Source of the DNA: Dyella terrae
GTDB taxonomy: Bacteria; Pseudomonadota; Gammaproteobacteria; Xanthomonadales; Rhodanobacteraceae
Direction: 5' to 3'
NCBI RefSeq assembly: GCF_004322705.1
Contig: NZ_SIZZ01000001.1
Span: forward strand, 558,001-622,000
Length of the DNA: 64,000 bases
Part shown: one piece after another, positions 28,644 through 37,828 of the stretch
How the letters are laid out: each line of letters opens with the position of its first letter
Position numbering within the stretch: the stretch's first letter is position 1
Translations under genes and position numbers: made by a program
The notes under the pieces: model-generated
The model's input: the letters and a program-made list of their open reading frames with translations, nothing else
Told to the model about the DNA's origin: nothing
Databases searched by the model: none

Positions 28644-28744
28644 TTCAGCGCTCACGAACGTAACTTTGCGGGTCTTGGTGTCGGTTCCGTCCGTGGACGG
28701 TGCCGCGTGCATGCAACCCGCGTGCGTTCACTGATGGATAGTCC

Positions 28745-29719
28745 ATGGCCCCGATCTACGCCCGCATCATCGGTACCGGCAGCGCGCTGCCCGACCGCGT
28801 CCTGACCAACGCTGACCTGGAGAAGTTCGTCGATACCAGCGACGAGTGGATCCAGACCCGCACCGGCATCCGCCAGCGCCACGTTGCCCCCGAAGGGCAG
28901 ACCACCGGCGACCTCTCCTTCATGGCCGCCCAGCGCGCCCTCGAGGCGGCTGGCGTCAAGGCCAGCGAACTCGATCTGATCGTGCTGGGCACCACCACGC
29001 CGGACATCATTTTTCCGTCCACCGCCTGCCTGGTGCAGCACCGCCTGGGTGCCAACGGCTGCGCAGCGTTTGACGTCAATGCCGCCTGCTCGGGCTTCGT
29101 CTACGCCCTGGGCGTGGCCGACAAGTTCATCCGCAGCGGTCAGTCCAAGAAGGTGCTGGTCATCGGTGCCGAAACGCTGACCCGCATGCTGGACTGGAGC
29201 GAGCGCGAAACCTGCGTGCTGTTCGGCGATGGCGCTGGCGCCGTCGTGCTGGAAGCCTCCAGTGAGCCTGGCATCTACGCCACCTGCCTGCATGCCGACG
29301 GTGGCTTCAAGGACCTGCTGTACAACCCCGTGGGCGTTTCTGTCGGCTTCACCGACGAGCCCAATCACGGCGTGCGCGTGAAGATGTCTGGCCGCGAAGT
29401 GTTCAAGGTCGCCGTCAAGACGCTCGATTCGCTGGTGGAAGAAACCCTTTCGGCAGCTGGCATGGATGCGTCCCAGCTCGACTGGCTGATCCCGCACCAG
29501 GCCAACCTGCGCATCATCGAAGCGACGGCCAAGCGCCTGAACATGCCGATGGAACAGGTGATCGTCACCGTCGACCAGCACGCCAACACCTCCGCCGGTT
29601 CGGTCCCGCTCGCCCTTGACTACGCGGTGCGTTCGGGCAAGGTGAAGCGCGGGCAGAATCTGCTGCTCGAGGCGTTTGGTGGTGGCTTTACGTGGGCGTC
29701 GGCGTTGCTGCGTTACTAA
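28745..29719 (+). CDS. fabH: 3-oxoacyl-ACP synthase III (KAS III)
   Basis: 324 aa. Condenses an acyl-CoA with malonyl-ACP to start fatty acid chains. The Cys-His-Asn triad is complete: C115 in NAACSGF, H251 in IPHQANLR and N281 in QHANTSAGS. The ending FGGGFTWASALLRY is typical. The ATG at 28745 matches the E. coli start. The last eight codons and the following hundred bases are repeated 191 bases downstream. Confidence 0.97.
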   Translation: MAPIYARIIGTGSALPDRVLTNADLEKFVDTSDEWIQTRTGIRQRHVAPEGQTTGDLSFMAAQRALEAAGVKASELDLIVLGTTTPDIIFPSTACLVQHRLGANGCAAFDVNAACSGFVYALGVADKFIRSGQSKKVLVIGAETLTRMLDWSERETCVLFGDGAGAVVLEASSEPGIYATCLHADGGFKDLLYNPVGVSVGFTDEPNHGVRVKMSGREVFKVAVKTLDSLVEETLSAAGMDASQLDWLIPHQANLRIIEATAKRLNMPMEQVIVTVDQHANTSAGSVPLALDYAVRSGKVKRGQNLLLEAFGGGFTWASALLRY

Positions 29720-29882
29720 GTGGTGGAGGCGGCGGCTGCGCCGCCTGTGAACGGTAAACAGTGAAGAGGGAAGAGCCGGCATGTCCGGCTTTTTTCTTGT
29801 CCGTGTGGACATGAAGGCGATAGGCGTAGCCCGTTTCTCCGTTCCCCGTTCCTCGGTTACAGCGCCACAGGCGCGACCAAAC
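29693..29882 (+). repeat. imperfect tandem repeat, copy 1 (3' end of fabH and downstream)
   Basis: Starts inside the last nine codons of fabH (TGGGCGTCGGCG) and runs through the stop, a GC-rich palindrome, gtgaacggtaaacag and a terminator hairpin. The first 106 bases match copy 2 with eight differences by my count. The middle (about 29799-29856) differs, and the last 26 or so bases (ttacagcgccacaggcgcga) match again, offset 194. No gene is evident in it beyond fabH. Confidence 0.85.
29774..29798 (+). terminator. intrinsic terminator after fabH (repeat copy 1)
   Basis: Stem agccgg (29774-29779) and ccggct (29785-29790), loop catgt plus one base, followed by a six-T run. It lies 55 bases after the fabH stop. 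Confidence 0.8.
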
Positions 29883-29883
29883 C

Positions 29884-30076
29884 TGGGCGTCGGCGCTTTT
29901 GCGTTACTAATTGGTGAAGGCGTCGGCTGCGCCGCCTGTGAACGGTAAACAGTTAAGAGGGAAAAGCCGGCATGTCCGGCTTTTTTCTTACCCCGCCCAG
30001 CGTGCTTTGGTGGCGGAGGCCCTCTGCTTTTTCTGTTCACCGTTCACCGTTTACAGCGCCAAAGGCGCGACCAAAC
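29884..30076 (+). repeat. imperfect tandem repeat, copy 2 (remnant of a fabH 3' end)
   Basis: Bases 29884-29910 read W-A-S-A-L-L-R-Y-stop, the same eight final residues as FabH, but with synonymous codon changes (CTT TTG instead of TTG CTG). Then come the same palindrome, gtgaacggtaaacag and terminator as in copy 1. The 451-base gap between fabH and fabD consists of these two copies plus about 95 bases with tcaccgttcaccg and ccaaacag short repeats. Confidence 0.85.
29962..29989 (+). terminator. intrinsic terminator (repeat copy 2)
   Basis: Nine-bp stem aaaagccgg (29962-29970) with ccggctttt (29976-29984), loop catgt, and a T run to 29989. It is the duplicate of the fabH terminator and gives a double stop ahead of fabD. 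Confidence 0.82.
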
Positions 30077-30170
30077 AGCTCGCAATGCGAGCAAATTCAC
30101 GACCAAACAGCTGCGTACGGTCGCAGTTACTGGCACCATTCGCGTTTTCGCCAATCCATTGACGCCCTCC

Positions 30171-31118
30171 ATGACCCAGAACGTCGCCTCGCTCGCCTTT
30201 GTTTTTCCCGGCCAGGGATCCCAGTCCGTGGGGATGCTGGCGGAGCTGGCAGAGGCCCATGGCGAAGTGAAGGCAGCGTTTGACGAGGCATCGCAAGGTG
30301 CTGGCATCGATCTGTGGGCGCTGAGCCAGCAGGGTCCCAAGGAAGAGCTCGATCGCACCGAAAACACGCAGCCCGCTCTGTTGGCCGCCAGCGTGGCCAA
30401 CTGGCGTGTGTGGGAGAAGCTCGGCGGCGCCCGTCCGGCGCAGCTGGCCGGCCACAGCCTGGGCGAGTACAGCGCGCTGGTATGCGCGGGTGCGATTTCG
30501 TTGCATGACGCCGCCGCACTGGTGGCGGAGCGCGGTCGCCTGATGCAGGCGGCAGTGCCTGCCGGTACCGGTGCCATGGCGGCCATCCTGGGTGGCGACG
30601 ATGCGCAGATTGCCGCCGTGTGCGAGGAAGTCGCGCAGGGCCAGGTCGTCTCTCCCGCCAACTTCAATTCGCCGGGCCAGCTGGTGATTGCCGGTAATGC
30701 CGAAGCCGTCGATCGCGCGCTGGCGCGTCTGGCTGAGCTTGGCGTCAAGAAGGCCATCAAGCTGGCGGTGTCCGTGCCGTCGCATTGCGGACTGATGCGC
30801 GATGCCGCCGACAAGCTTGGTGATCGCATGGCCGCGCTTTCGTGGCAACTGCCGTCGATTCCGGTGATCCAGAACGCCGAAGCGCGTAGCTACGCGTCCA
30901 TTGATGACATCCGGGGCGCGCTCCAGCGCCAGCTCTATCTGCCCGTGCGCTGGACCGAATGCGTGCAGGCCCTCGTTGCCGGCGGCGCCACCCGTGTGGC
31001 CGAATGCGGTCCGGGCAAGGTGCTGGCTGGCCTGATCAAGCGTATCGACAAGAGCGTGGACGCCCGCGCCATCGGTACGCCGGCTGAGCTTGAATCCGCT
31101 CGTTCCGAGTGGGTCTGA
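30171..31118 (+). CDS. fabD: malonyl-CoA:ACP transacylase
   Basis: 315 aa from ATG 30171 (MTQNVASLAFVFPGQGSQS). Moves malonyl from CoA to ACP. Motifs: PGQGSQ (13-18), the nucleophile S96 in GHSLGE (94-99) and the catalytic H205 in PSHCGLM. A TTG at 30159 in frame is less likely. Separated from fabH by two terminators, so it probably has its own promoter, which I cannot place with confidence. fabG follows after 40 bases. Confidence 0.97.
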   Translation: MTQNVASLAFVFPGQGSQSVGMLAELAEAHGEVKAAFDEASQGAGIDLWALSQQGPKEELDRTENTQPALLAASVANWRVWEKLGGARPAQLAGHSLGEYSALVCAGAISLHDAAALVAERGRLMQAAVPAGTGAMAAILGGDDAQIAAVCEEVAQGQVVSPANFNSPGQLVIAGNAEAVDRALARLAELGVKKAIKLAVSVPSHCGLMRDAADKLGDRMAALSWQLPSIPVIQNAEARSYASIDDIRGALQRQLYLPVRWTECVQALVAGGATRVAECGPGKVLAGLIKRIDKSVDARAIGTPAELESARSEWV

Positions 31119-31158
31119 CCGGTCCTTTTTCCAATTTCAGCTTCAGGAATCGATATCC

Positions 31159-31902
31159 ATGAGTCTTCCGCTGCAAGGTGAAATCGCTCTTGTCACTGGC
31201 GCCAGTCGCGGCATTGGCGCCGCGATCGCCGACGAACTCGCCGCCCAGGGCGCGACCGTCATTGGCACCGCGACGAGTGAATCCGGCGCTGCTGCCATCG
31301 GCGAGCGTCTCGCTCCCCACGGCGGTCATGGTCGCGTGCTCAATGTCACCGATCCGGGTGCCGTCGACGGTCTGATCGAAGGCATCGCCAAGGAGTTCGG
31401 CGCGGTGTCGATCCTGGTCAACAATGCCGGCATCACGCGTGACCAGCTGTTGATGCGCATGCGCGACGAGGACTGGCAGGCGATTATCGACACCAACCTG
31501 ACGTCGGTTTATCGCACGTCCAAGGCTGTCATGCGCGGCATGATGAAGGCGCGCAAGGGCCGCATCATCTCCATCGCATCGGTCATTGGCCTGACCGGCA
31601 ATCCGGGCCAGGCGAACTATGCGGCGGCCAAGGCCGGCATCATCGCGTTCTCCAAGTCGCTGGCGCGCGAGATCGGCAGCCGTGGCATCACGGTCAACGT
31701 GGTGGCGCCCGGTTTCATCGATACCGACATGACGCGTGCCCTGCCGGAAGAATCCAAGCAGGCGCTGATGGGCCAGATCGCCCTTGGCCGCCTCGGCGAG
31801 GCGCAGGACATCGCCAAGGCGGTGTCCTTCCTGGCCTCGCCGTCCGCCGCGTACATCACCGGTGAGACGCTGCACGTCAATGGCGGCATGTACATGCCGT
31901 GA
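31159..31902 (+). CDS. fabG: 3-oxoacyl-ACP reductase
   Basis: 247 aa from ATG 31159. A short-chain dehydrogenase that reduces beta-ketoacyl-ACP with NADPH. TGASRGIG (13-20) binds the nucleotide, NNAG is at 88-91, and the catalytic S141, Y154 and K158 are present, with N113 completing the tetrad. Ends in ITGETLHVNGGMYMP, as in FabG. The upstream frame to 31090 overlaps fabD and is not family-like. Confidence 0.96.
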   Translation: MSLPLQGEIALVTGASRGIGAAIADELAAQGATVIGTATSESGAAAIGERLAPHGGHGRVLNVTDPGAVDGLIEGIAKEFGAVSILVNNAGITRDQLLMRMRDEDWQAIIDTNLTSVYRTSKAVMRGMMKARKGRIISIASVIGLTGNPGQANYAAAKAGIIAFSKSLAREIGSRGITVNVVAPGFIDTDMTRALPEESKQALMGQIALGRLGEAQDIAKAVSFLASPSAAYITGETLHVNGGMYMP

Positions 31903-32106
31903 CGCCGCCGCGTCCATGCGGGCGCGTAGCGTTTGAAACATCGGGCTTCACCCGATGCCGCGGTGGTGCCGGCGCGGGCCGGTTCCCCGGGTTCAGGCTG
32001 AATTTGCCGCTGGACTTGAGGTGATCTTTACGATCCAAGCTCATGCGCCACAAGGTTTTTTCAGCCGGGCGAATCGCCATGCCTCGGGCAGGGCGGAGCG
32101 CCGGCG

Positions 32107-32126
32107 AAGCCGTCAGGCTTTTTTTC
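32107..32126 (+). terminator. weak terminator-like hairpin after fabG
   Basis: A 5-bp stem aagcc/ggctt with loop gtca followed by five T. It lies about 205 bases after fabG, inside the 378-base gap before acpP. Low stability, so possibly only a pause or attenuation site. Confidence 0.4.
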
Positions 32127-32131
32127 ACTGG

Positions 32132-32162
32132 TTGTCGCCAGCAGCAAAAAATTAGGCGACAA
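32132..32162. promoter_or_regulatory. inverted repeat upstream of acpP
   Basis: A perfect 8-bp inverted repeat, TTGTCGCC (32132-32139) and GGCGACAA (32155-32162), with a 15-base A/T-rich centre. It lies about 120 bases before acpP and could be a regulator binding site or a hairpin. Prediction from symmetry only. Confidence 0.35.
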
Positions 32163-32239
32163 TTAGCCTTTCGCGCCGGTCCCCAGGGCCTGCGCTTTAC
32201 CAACGTTGGCGGACCATGGCGGCCTCAGGGCTAAGCCAC

Positions 32240-32245
32240 TACAAT
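32240..32245 (+). promoter_or_regulatory. possible -10 element of an acpP promoter
   Basis: TACAAT lies 36 bases before the acpP ATG, a good -10 match, but no convincing -35 is at the right distance. The gap 31903-32280 holds no gene; beyond this box, the inverted repeat and the weak hairpin I see nothing in it. Confidence 0.35.
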
Positions 32246-32280
32246 CCGCCAGCATTTTGTCCTTGGGAGGTATTGGCAAC

Positions 32281-32520
32281 ATGAGCACCATCGAAGAGCG
32301 CGTCAAGAAAATCGTCATCGAGCAGCTGGGCGTGAAGGAGGATGAAGTCACGGCGAACGCTTCGTTCGTGGACGATCTGGGCGCGGATTCGCTGGACACC
32401 GTCGAGCTGGTCATGGCTCTTGAAGAAGAGTTCGAGACCGAGATCCCGGACGAAGAAGCGGAAAAGATCACCACGGTGCAGCAGGCTGTCGATTACATCA
32501 AGGCCCACACCAAGGAGTGA
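32281..32520 (+). CDS. acpP: acyl carrier protein
   Basis: 79 aa, strongly acidic. S37 in [12 protein letters not shown] is the phosphopantetheine attachment site. ATG 32281 has gggaggt upstream, a strong ribosome site fitting a very highly expressed gene; an open frame upstream to 32206 is not family-like. fabF follows after 219 bases; no gene lies between. Confidence 0.98.
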   Translation: MSTIEERVKKIVIEQLGVKEDEVTANASFVDDLGADSLDTVELVMALEEEFETEIPDEEAEKITTVQQAVDYIKAHTKE

Positions 32521-32739
32521 TCGTATTCGTAGCGGCCTGGCGCGCCATGCGCTGCCCGGTTCGTCAACGATGCGATATCGAAAGCTGCGCCACTCTGGCG
32601 CAGTTTTCGTTTCTGCATTTTGCAACGTCCGATCCCGTATGGTGCGCCGGATGCACGCCATGTGGGCAGGACGACGTCGCCGCGTAACGCGGGACGCTGC
32701 CCGAGCGGCAGAACAACGGAACCACGAAGGAAGATTCGC

Positions 32740-33978
32740 ATGAGCAAACGACGTGTGGTTGTAACCGGACTTGGCATTATTTCGCCGGTCGGCAACGATA
32801 TCGCCACCGCCTGGGACAATATCCTCAAGGGCGTCAGCGGTATCGGCGAGGTTACCCATTTCGACGCGACGGGCTATGCCACGCGCATTGCCGGCCAGGT
32901 ACGCGATTTCGATCCGGCGCAATGGATTGCTCCGAAAGACATCAAGAAGATGGATCCCTTCATCCACTACGGCATCGCGGCCGGCACGCAAGCGCTGCGC
33001 GATTCCGGGCTGGAAGTGACCGAAGCCAATGCCCCGCGCATCGGCGTGGCTGTCGCTGCCGGTATCGGCGGCCTGCACACCATCGAACACACCTCGATCG
33101 AACTGCATGAGAAGGGCCCGCGTCGCGTGTCGCCGTTCTTCGTGCCCAGCTCGATCATCAACATGGTTTCCGGTCACCTGTCGATCATGTACGGCCTCAA
33201 GGGCCCGAACATCGCCTGCGTCACCGCCTGCACCACGGCTACGCACAACATCGGCCTGGCCGCGCGCATGATCCAGTACGGCGATGCCGACGCGATGATC
33301 GCCGGCGGCGCCGAGTTCGCCACCACCGGTACGGCGATGGCGGGCTTCTGCTCGGCCAAGGCCATGTCCACCCGCAACGACGAGCCGACCAAGGCGAGCC
33401 GTCCGTGGGACAAGGACCGCGACGGCTTCGTGCTGTCCGACGGTGCTGGCGTGCTGATGCTTGAAGAGTACGAACACGCCAAGGCGCGCGGCGCCAGGAT
33501 CTACGCGGAGCTTGTTGGCTTCGGCATGAGTGGCGACGCTTACCACATTACCGCCCCGAGCGAAGGCGGTGAGGGTGCGGCGCGCTGCATGGAAAACGCA
33601 TTGCGCGATGGCGGTATCAACCCGACCGACGTGCAGTACGTCAACGCACATGGCACGTCCACGCCGCTGGGTGACCTGGGTGAGGTGATGGCCGCCAAGC
33701 GCGTCTTCGGCGACCACGCTTACAAGCTGGCAATGAGCTCGACCAAGTCGGTCACTGGCCACCTGCTGGGTGCCGCTGGCGGTGTCGAAGCGATCTTCTC
33801 GATCCTCGCGCTGCGTGACCAGGTCCTGCCGCCGACCATCAATCTGGACAACCCGAGCGAGGGTTGTGACCTCGACTTCGTCCCGCACGCCGCGCGTGAC
33901 GCCAAGCTCGACGTGGTGATCTCCAATTCCTTCGGCTTTGGTGGCACCAACGGTACGCTCGCTTTCCGTCGCGCCTGA
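32740..33978 (+). CDS. fabF: 3-oxoacyl-ACP synthase II
   Basis: 412 aa from ATG 32740 (gaaggaag upstream). Elongating KAS II. C164 in TACTTATHN is the nucleophile, and H304 in NAHGTSTP, K336 and H341 (KSVTGHLLG) complete the active site. The C-terminal [12 protein letters not shown] is typical. The spacer after acpP (32521-32739) has no gene that I can see. Confidence 0.97.
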   Translation: MSKRRVVVTGLGIISPVGNDIATAWDNILKGVSGIGEVTHFDATGYATRIAGQVRDFDPAQWIAPKDIKKMDPFIHYGIAAGTQALRDSGLEVTEANAPRIGVAVAAGIGGLHTIEHTSIELHEKGPRRVSPFFVPSSIINMVSGHLSIMYGLKGPNIACVTACTTATHNIGLAARMIQYGDADAMIAGGAEFATTGTAMAGFCSAKAMSTRNDEPTKASRPWDKDRDGFVLSDGAGVLMLEEYEHAKARGARIYAELVGFGMSGDAYHITAPSEGGEGAARCMENALRDGGINPTDVQYVNAHGTSTPLGDLGEVMAAKRVFGDHAYKLAMSSTKSVTGHLLGAAGGVEAIFSILALRDQVLPPTINLDNPSEGCDLDFVPHAARDAKLDVVISNSFGFGGTNGTLAFRRA

Positions 33979-33985
33979 GCGGCGG

Positions 33986-35335
33986 ATGGGTATCGTCATT
34001 CGACGTCTGAGCGGCCGGCGCGATCTCCTCGCGCCGGCCGCTGCATTTCCGGAGCGCTATCCTTGCCTGCTGGAAAGCGTGGTTCGGGGGACGCCGCAAG
34101 CGCGCTTCGATCTTCTTTTCGCGTTTCCGCAGTCGGGTCTTTGGCTGCAGGCCGACGGACGCCTGATCGACGATCAGGGGGCGGAGCATGGCCCTTCTTT
34201 CATCGAGGCGCTGGATCGCCTGTGGCAGGCCGAGCGCACCACGCACGTACACGATGACGCGCTGCCGTTCCATGGCGGATGGGTGTTGCTGCTGAGCTAC
34301 GAGCTCGCCGGCGAGATCGAATCACGCCTTCGCCTGCGTGCACCCGATGCCATTCCCGTGGCGATGGCGCTGCGTTGCCCGGCGGCCATCATCATCGACC
34401 ACGAACGCAACGAAACCGTGCTTGTCGCCGAGCCGGGCCAGGAGCATCTGCTGGATCAGATGGTCCGGGATCTCGACGTGCCGGCAGAGGTCGATGAGCT
34501 GCCAGCGCCGCGCGCCATCGTCGAAGACGAACCGGGCCAGTTTATCGATGGCGTGGCACGCATTCACGAACACCTGCACGCCGGAGACATCTTCCAGGTG
34601 AATCTCTCGCGTGCATGGCACGCCGATTTCGCCGAGGCACCGGCCGCCGCGTCGCTGTATGCCGCCTTGCGCAAGGCCAATCCCGCGCCCTTCGCCGGCA
34701 TGTTGCAACAGCCGGATTGGGCCGTAGTCAGCTCGTCGCCGGAGCGCCTGGTGGAAGTGCGTGGCGGCATCGCGCAAACGCGACCGATCGCCGGCACGCG
34801 CCCGCGCGTTGCATCCGACGATGAGTTGGCGCGCATCCGAGAGCTGCAGACGCATCCGAAGGAACGCGCCGAACATGTCATGCTGATCGACCTGGAGCGC
34901 AACGACCTGGGACGCGTGTGCGTGCCGGGCACGGTGCAGGTCGATGAGCTGATGGTGATCGAAAGCTATGCGCACGTGCATCACATCGTCTCCAACGTCC
35001 GCGGCAAGTTGCGCGCAGGCGTCACGCCGGGGCAGGTGATTGCCGCGACGTTCCCTGGTGGCACCATTACCGGGTGCCCGAAGGTGCGTTGCATGGAGAT
35101 CATTGCGGCGCTGGAAGACGCGCCGCGGGGTGCCTATACCGGTGCGTTGGGTTATCTCGACCGCTCCGGCGATCTGGATCTGAACATCCTCATCCGCACC
35201 TTGACGCAGTCGGGCACGAAGGTCAGTTTTCGCGCCGGCGCCGGCATCGTGGCCGATTCCGTTGCGGAGAAAGAGCTCGATGAAACGCGGGCGAAGGCGC
35301 GCGGCCTGCTGCGGGCGTTCGGGATGCGGGACTGA
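33986..35335 (+). CDS. pabB: aminodeoxychorismate synthase component I
   Basis: 449 aa from ATG 33986, seven bases after fabF. Converts chorismate with ammonia to 4-amino-4-deoxychorismate for folate synthesis. The C-terminal chorismate-binding half has FQVNLSRAW, SSSPERLVEV, TRPIAGTRPR, HVMLIDLERND and the PGGTITGCPK motif. The PIAGT signature favours PabB over anthranilate synthase, and pabC overlaps its stop. The glutamine amidotransferase partner is not in the window. Confidence 0.93.
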   Translation: MGIVIRRLSGRRDLLAPAAAFPERYPCLLESVVRGTPQARFDLLFAFPQSGLWLQADGRLIDDQGAEHGPSFIEALDRLWQAERTTHVHDDALPFHGGWVLLLSYELAGEIESRLRLRAPDAIPVAMALRCPAAIIIDHERNETVLVAEPGQEHLLDQMVRDLDVPAEVDELPAPRAIVEDEPGQFIDGVARIHEHLHAGDIFQVNLSRAWHADFAEAPAAASLYAALRKANPAPFAGMLQQPDWAVVSSSPERLVEVRGGIAQTRPIAGTRPRVASDDELARIRELQTHPKERAEHVMLIDLERNDLGRVCVPGTVQVDELMVIESYAHVHHIVSNVRGKLRAGVTPGQVIAATFPGGTITGCPKVRCMEIIAALEDAPRGAYTGALGYLDRSGDLDLNILIRTLTQSGTKVSFRAGAGIVADSVAEKELDETRAKARGLLRAFGMRD

Positions 35336-36159
35336 TGGCCCCTCGCGTGCTGGTGAACGGGCAGGCGGACACCCGGGTGTCCGCGCTCGATCGCGGGCTC
35401 AGCTACGGCGACGGTCTGTTTGAAACGATTCGCTTCATGGAGGGGCGGGCGCCGCTGTGGTCCCGCCACATGGCGCGTCTTCTGCTTGGTTGCGAGCGAC
35501 TCGCCCTGACGAAGCCCGACCCAGAAATCCTTCTGCAGGAAGCCTTGCAGGTCTGCGGTGGCATGCCGGACGCCGTCGTGCGAATCACCTTGACGCGTGG
35601 CGTCGGTGAACGCGGTTACGCCTTTGCGCCCAATGCCAGCTTGACCCGCATCGTCGCCGGGTTTGCGGCGCCAAAGCTGTCTGCGGAAACCTGGCGCGAC
35701 GGCGTGCGTCTGCATGTTTGCCAGACACGGTGGTCGGAACAGCCCCTCCTTGCCGGCATCAAACATCTCAACCGCCTGGAACAGGTGCTTGCACGCCATG
35801 AATGGACCGATGCCGGCCTCGCCGATGGCGTCATGATGGATGCGCAGGATCGGGTGGTTTCGACAGTCATGGCGAATCTGTTTGTGATGCTGGACGGCGC
35901 CCTGGTGACGCCATCGATCGAGCGCTGCGGCGTCGCCGGTGTGGCGCGGGCTGAAGTACTTTCTGTGCGCCCGGATGCGCGCGAGGCCGAACTGCCGTTC
36001 ATGGCGCTCGCACGGGCCAGTGAGGTGTTCCTCAGCTCCAGCGTCCGGGGCATCGTGCCTGTTCAGGCCGTGGGCAATACCGTGTATGTTCCCGGGCCGG
36101 TCACCCGCGCATTGCAGGCGCATTGGCGCGGGTTGGGATATTCGACGGAGCACGCATGA
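35335..36159 (+). CDS. pabC: aminodeoxychorismate lyase
   Basis: 274 aa. PLP enzyme that releases pyruvate from aminodeoxychorismate to give p-aminobenzoate. The fold type IV N-terminus has LDRGLSYGDGLFETIR, and K143 in AGIKHLNRLEQV binds PLP. Its ATG shares the final base of the pabB stop, and its own stop overlaps the mltG start (ATGA), so translation is coupled through the pab-mltG-tmk-holB string. Confidence 0.95.
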   Translation: MAPRVLVNGQADTRVSALDRGLSYGDGLFETIRFMEGRAPLWSRHMARLLLGCERLALTKPDPEILLQEALQVCGGMPDAVVRITLTRGVGERGYAFAPNASLTRIVAGFAAPKLSAETWRDGVRLHVCQTRWSEQPLLAGIKHLNRLEQVLARHEWTDAGLADGVMMDAQDRVVSTVMANLFVMLDGALVTPSIERCGVAGVARAEVLSVRPDAREAELPFMALARASEVFLSSSVRGIVPVQAVGNTVYVPGPVTRALQAHWRGLGYSTEHA

Positions 36160-37193
36160 GTCCACGCAAGAAGCATGGCCGCGCCTTTGGGCGTGGCTTG
36201 TCGGTCCTCATCCTGCTGGCCCTGGCGGCCATGGTGGCCTACGGCTGGTGGGACTTTTCGCGTTTCAGCCGCACGCCGCTGCACGTAACGCAGGTCGGCC
36301 AGAGCATCGACGTGGGCAAGGGCAGCAGCCTGCGCGACGTGGTCGGGCAACTTCGCGAGCAAGGCCTCGACGCGCATCACCCGCTGTACTGGCGTGCCCT
36401 GGCCGAGCAGATGCGCGTCGCGGGCAAACTGCATGCGGGCGAATACGCCATCGTCGCGGGGATGACGCCGCGTGACATGCTCAACAACATGGCGGCAGGC
36501 AAGGTTCTGCAGCGCAACTTCACCATCGTCGATGGCTGGAGCTTCCGCGATGTGCGCCAGGCGCTGGCGCGCGCGGACAAGCTCAAACAAGACGTCGCTG
36601 GACTCGACGATGCGGCCATCATGGCGAAGCTTGGTGCCCCGGGTGAAACGCCCGAAGGACGCTTTCTTCCGGAGACCTACGCCTACGTGAAGGGCGACAG
36701 CGATCTTGACGTGCTGCGTCGTGCGTACGCGGCCATGAGCAAGACCGTCGACGTGTTGTGGGCACAGCGCGACAAGGACCTTCCGCTGGCCACGCCCTAC
36801 GACGCGCTCATCCTGGCGTCCATCGTAGAGAAGGAAACGGGGCGCGCCGACGAGCGGCCGCGCATCGCCGGTGTCTTCATTCGTCGGCTGCAGCTGCATA
36901 TGCTGCTGCAGACCGACCCGACGGTGATCTACGGCATGGGCGAAAGCTACGCCGGCAATATCCGTCGCGCCGACCTCACCACCGACACGCCTTACAACAC
37001 CTATACGCGCGCCGGCCTGCCGCCGACGCCCATTGCCATGCCTGGCCGCCCGGCCATCGAGGCCGCGCTGCACCCGGCTCAGGGCAAGGAGCTGTATTTT
37101 GTCGCCCGGGGCGACGGCAGCCATGTGTTCTCCAGTACGCTGGACGAACACAATCGCAACGTCGCCTGTTATCAGTTGAAGCGGTGCCCATGA
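36156..37193 (+). CDS. mltG: endolytic peptidoglycan transglycosylase MltG
   Basis: 345 aa. An N-terminal membrane anchor (about 14-32) precedes a periplasmic YceG-like domain. The catalytic Glu lies in LASIVEKETG (motif at about 221-230), and LQTDPTVIYGMG, YTRAGLPPTPIAMPG and YFVARGDGSHVFSSTLDEHN are MltG hallmarks. MltG cuts nascent glycan strands and so helps set their length. ATG 36156 overlaps the pabC stop; its own stop overlaps tmk. Confidence 0.96.
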   Translation: MSPRKKHGRAFGRGLSVLILLALAAMVAYGWWDFSRFSRTPLHVTQVGQSIDVGKGSSLRDVVGQLREQGLDAHHPLYWRALAEQMRVAGKLHAGEYAIVAGMTPRDMLNNMAAGKVLQRNFTIVDGWSFRDVRQALARADKLKQDVAGLDDAAIMAKLGAPGETPEGRFLPETYAYVKGDSDLDVLRRAYAAMSKTVDVLWAQRDKDLPLATPYDALILASIVEKETGRADERPRIAGVFIRRLQLHMLLQTDPTVIYGMGESYAGNIRRADLTTDTPYNTYTRAGLPPTPIAMPGRPAIEAALHPAQGKELYFVARGDGSHVFSSTLDEHNRNVACYQLKRCP

Positions 37194-37828
37194 CCCAGAA
37201 GCGCGGAAAATTCATCAGCCTGGAAGGCGGCGAAGGTGCCGGCAAAAGCACCTTGCTCAATGGGCTGCGCGCGTTTCTCGAAGGGCAGGGCATTGACTTG
37301 CAGCTGACGCGTGAACCGGGTGGTACGCCGCTGGGCGAGGCGGCGCGCGCCATCGTGCTTGATCCGGCGCTGAAGAACATGTCGGCCGAGGCCGAGTTGC
37401 TTCTGATGTTCGCCTCTCGCGCGCAGCTGGTGCGCGAAGTGATCGAGCCCGCGCTTGCCGCGGGGCGATGGGTGCTCTGCGATCGCTTTACCGATGCCAG
37501 CTACGCTTACCAGGGTGGCGGCCGCGGGCAGCCTGTCGAACGTATCGAGCAACTGGAGCAGTGGGCGACCGACGGTCTCAGGCCAGACCTGACCTTGCTG
37601 CTGGATTTGCCCGTGGCGACGGGCCGTGCGCGTGCCGCCGGTCGTGGCGACGCCGATCGCATCGAAGTCGAGGCCGATGGGTTCTTCGAGCGCGTGCGCG
37701 GCACGTATCGGGCGCGCGCTGCCGCCGATGCCGCGCGCTTTCGTGTGATCGATGCCAGCCTGACGCCGGAGCAGGTGCTCCAGCAGGCTATCGATGGCAC
37801 TGTGCATTTGCTGGAGGATCATGCGTGA
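37190..37828 (+). CDS. tmk: thymidylate kinase
   Basis: 212 aa. Makes dTDP from dTMP. P-loop EGGEGAGKST (12-21), the DR(Y/F) motif in LCDRFTDASYAYQGGGR, and the LID region ATGRARAAGRGDADRIE. It overlaps mltG by ATGA and holB by GTGA, in the conserved mltG-tmk-holB order. Confidence 0.97.
   Translation: MTQKRGKFISLEGGEGAGKSTLLNGLRAFLEGQGIDLQLTREPGGTPLGEAARAIVLDPALKNMSAEAELLLMFASRAQLVREVIEPALAAGRWVLCDRFTDASYAYQGGGRGQPVERIEQLEQWATDGLRPDLTLLLDLPVATGRARAAGRGDADRIEVEADGFFERVRGTYRARAAADAARFRVIDASLTPEQVLQQAIDGTVHLLEDHA

Noticed and set aside
29693-30155. Repeats between fabH and fabD as a possible CRISPR array
   Set aside because: Only two long imperfect copies, no short regular repeats with unique spacers and no cas genes in the window.
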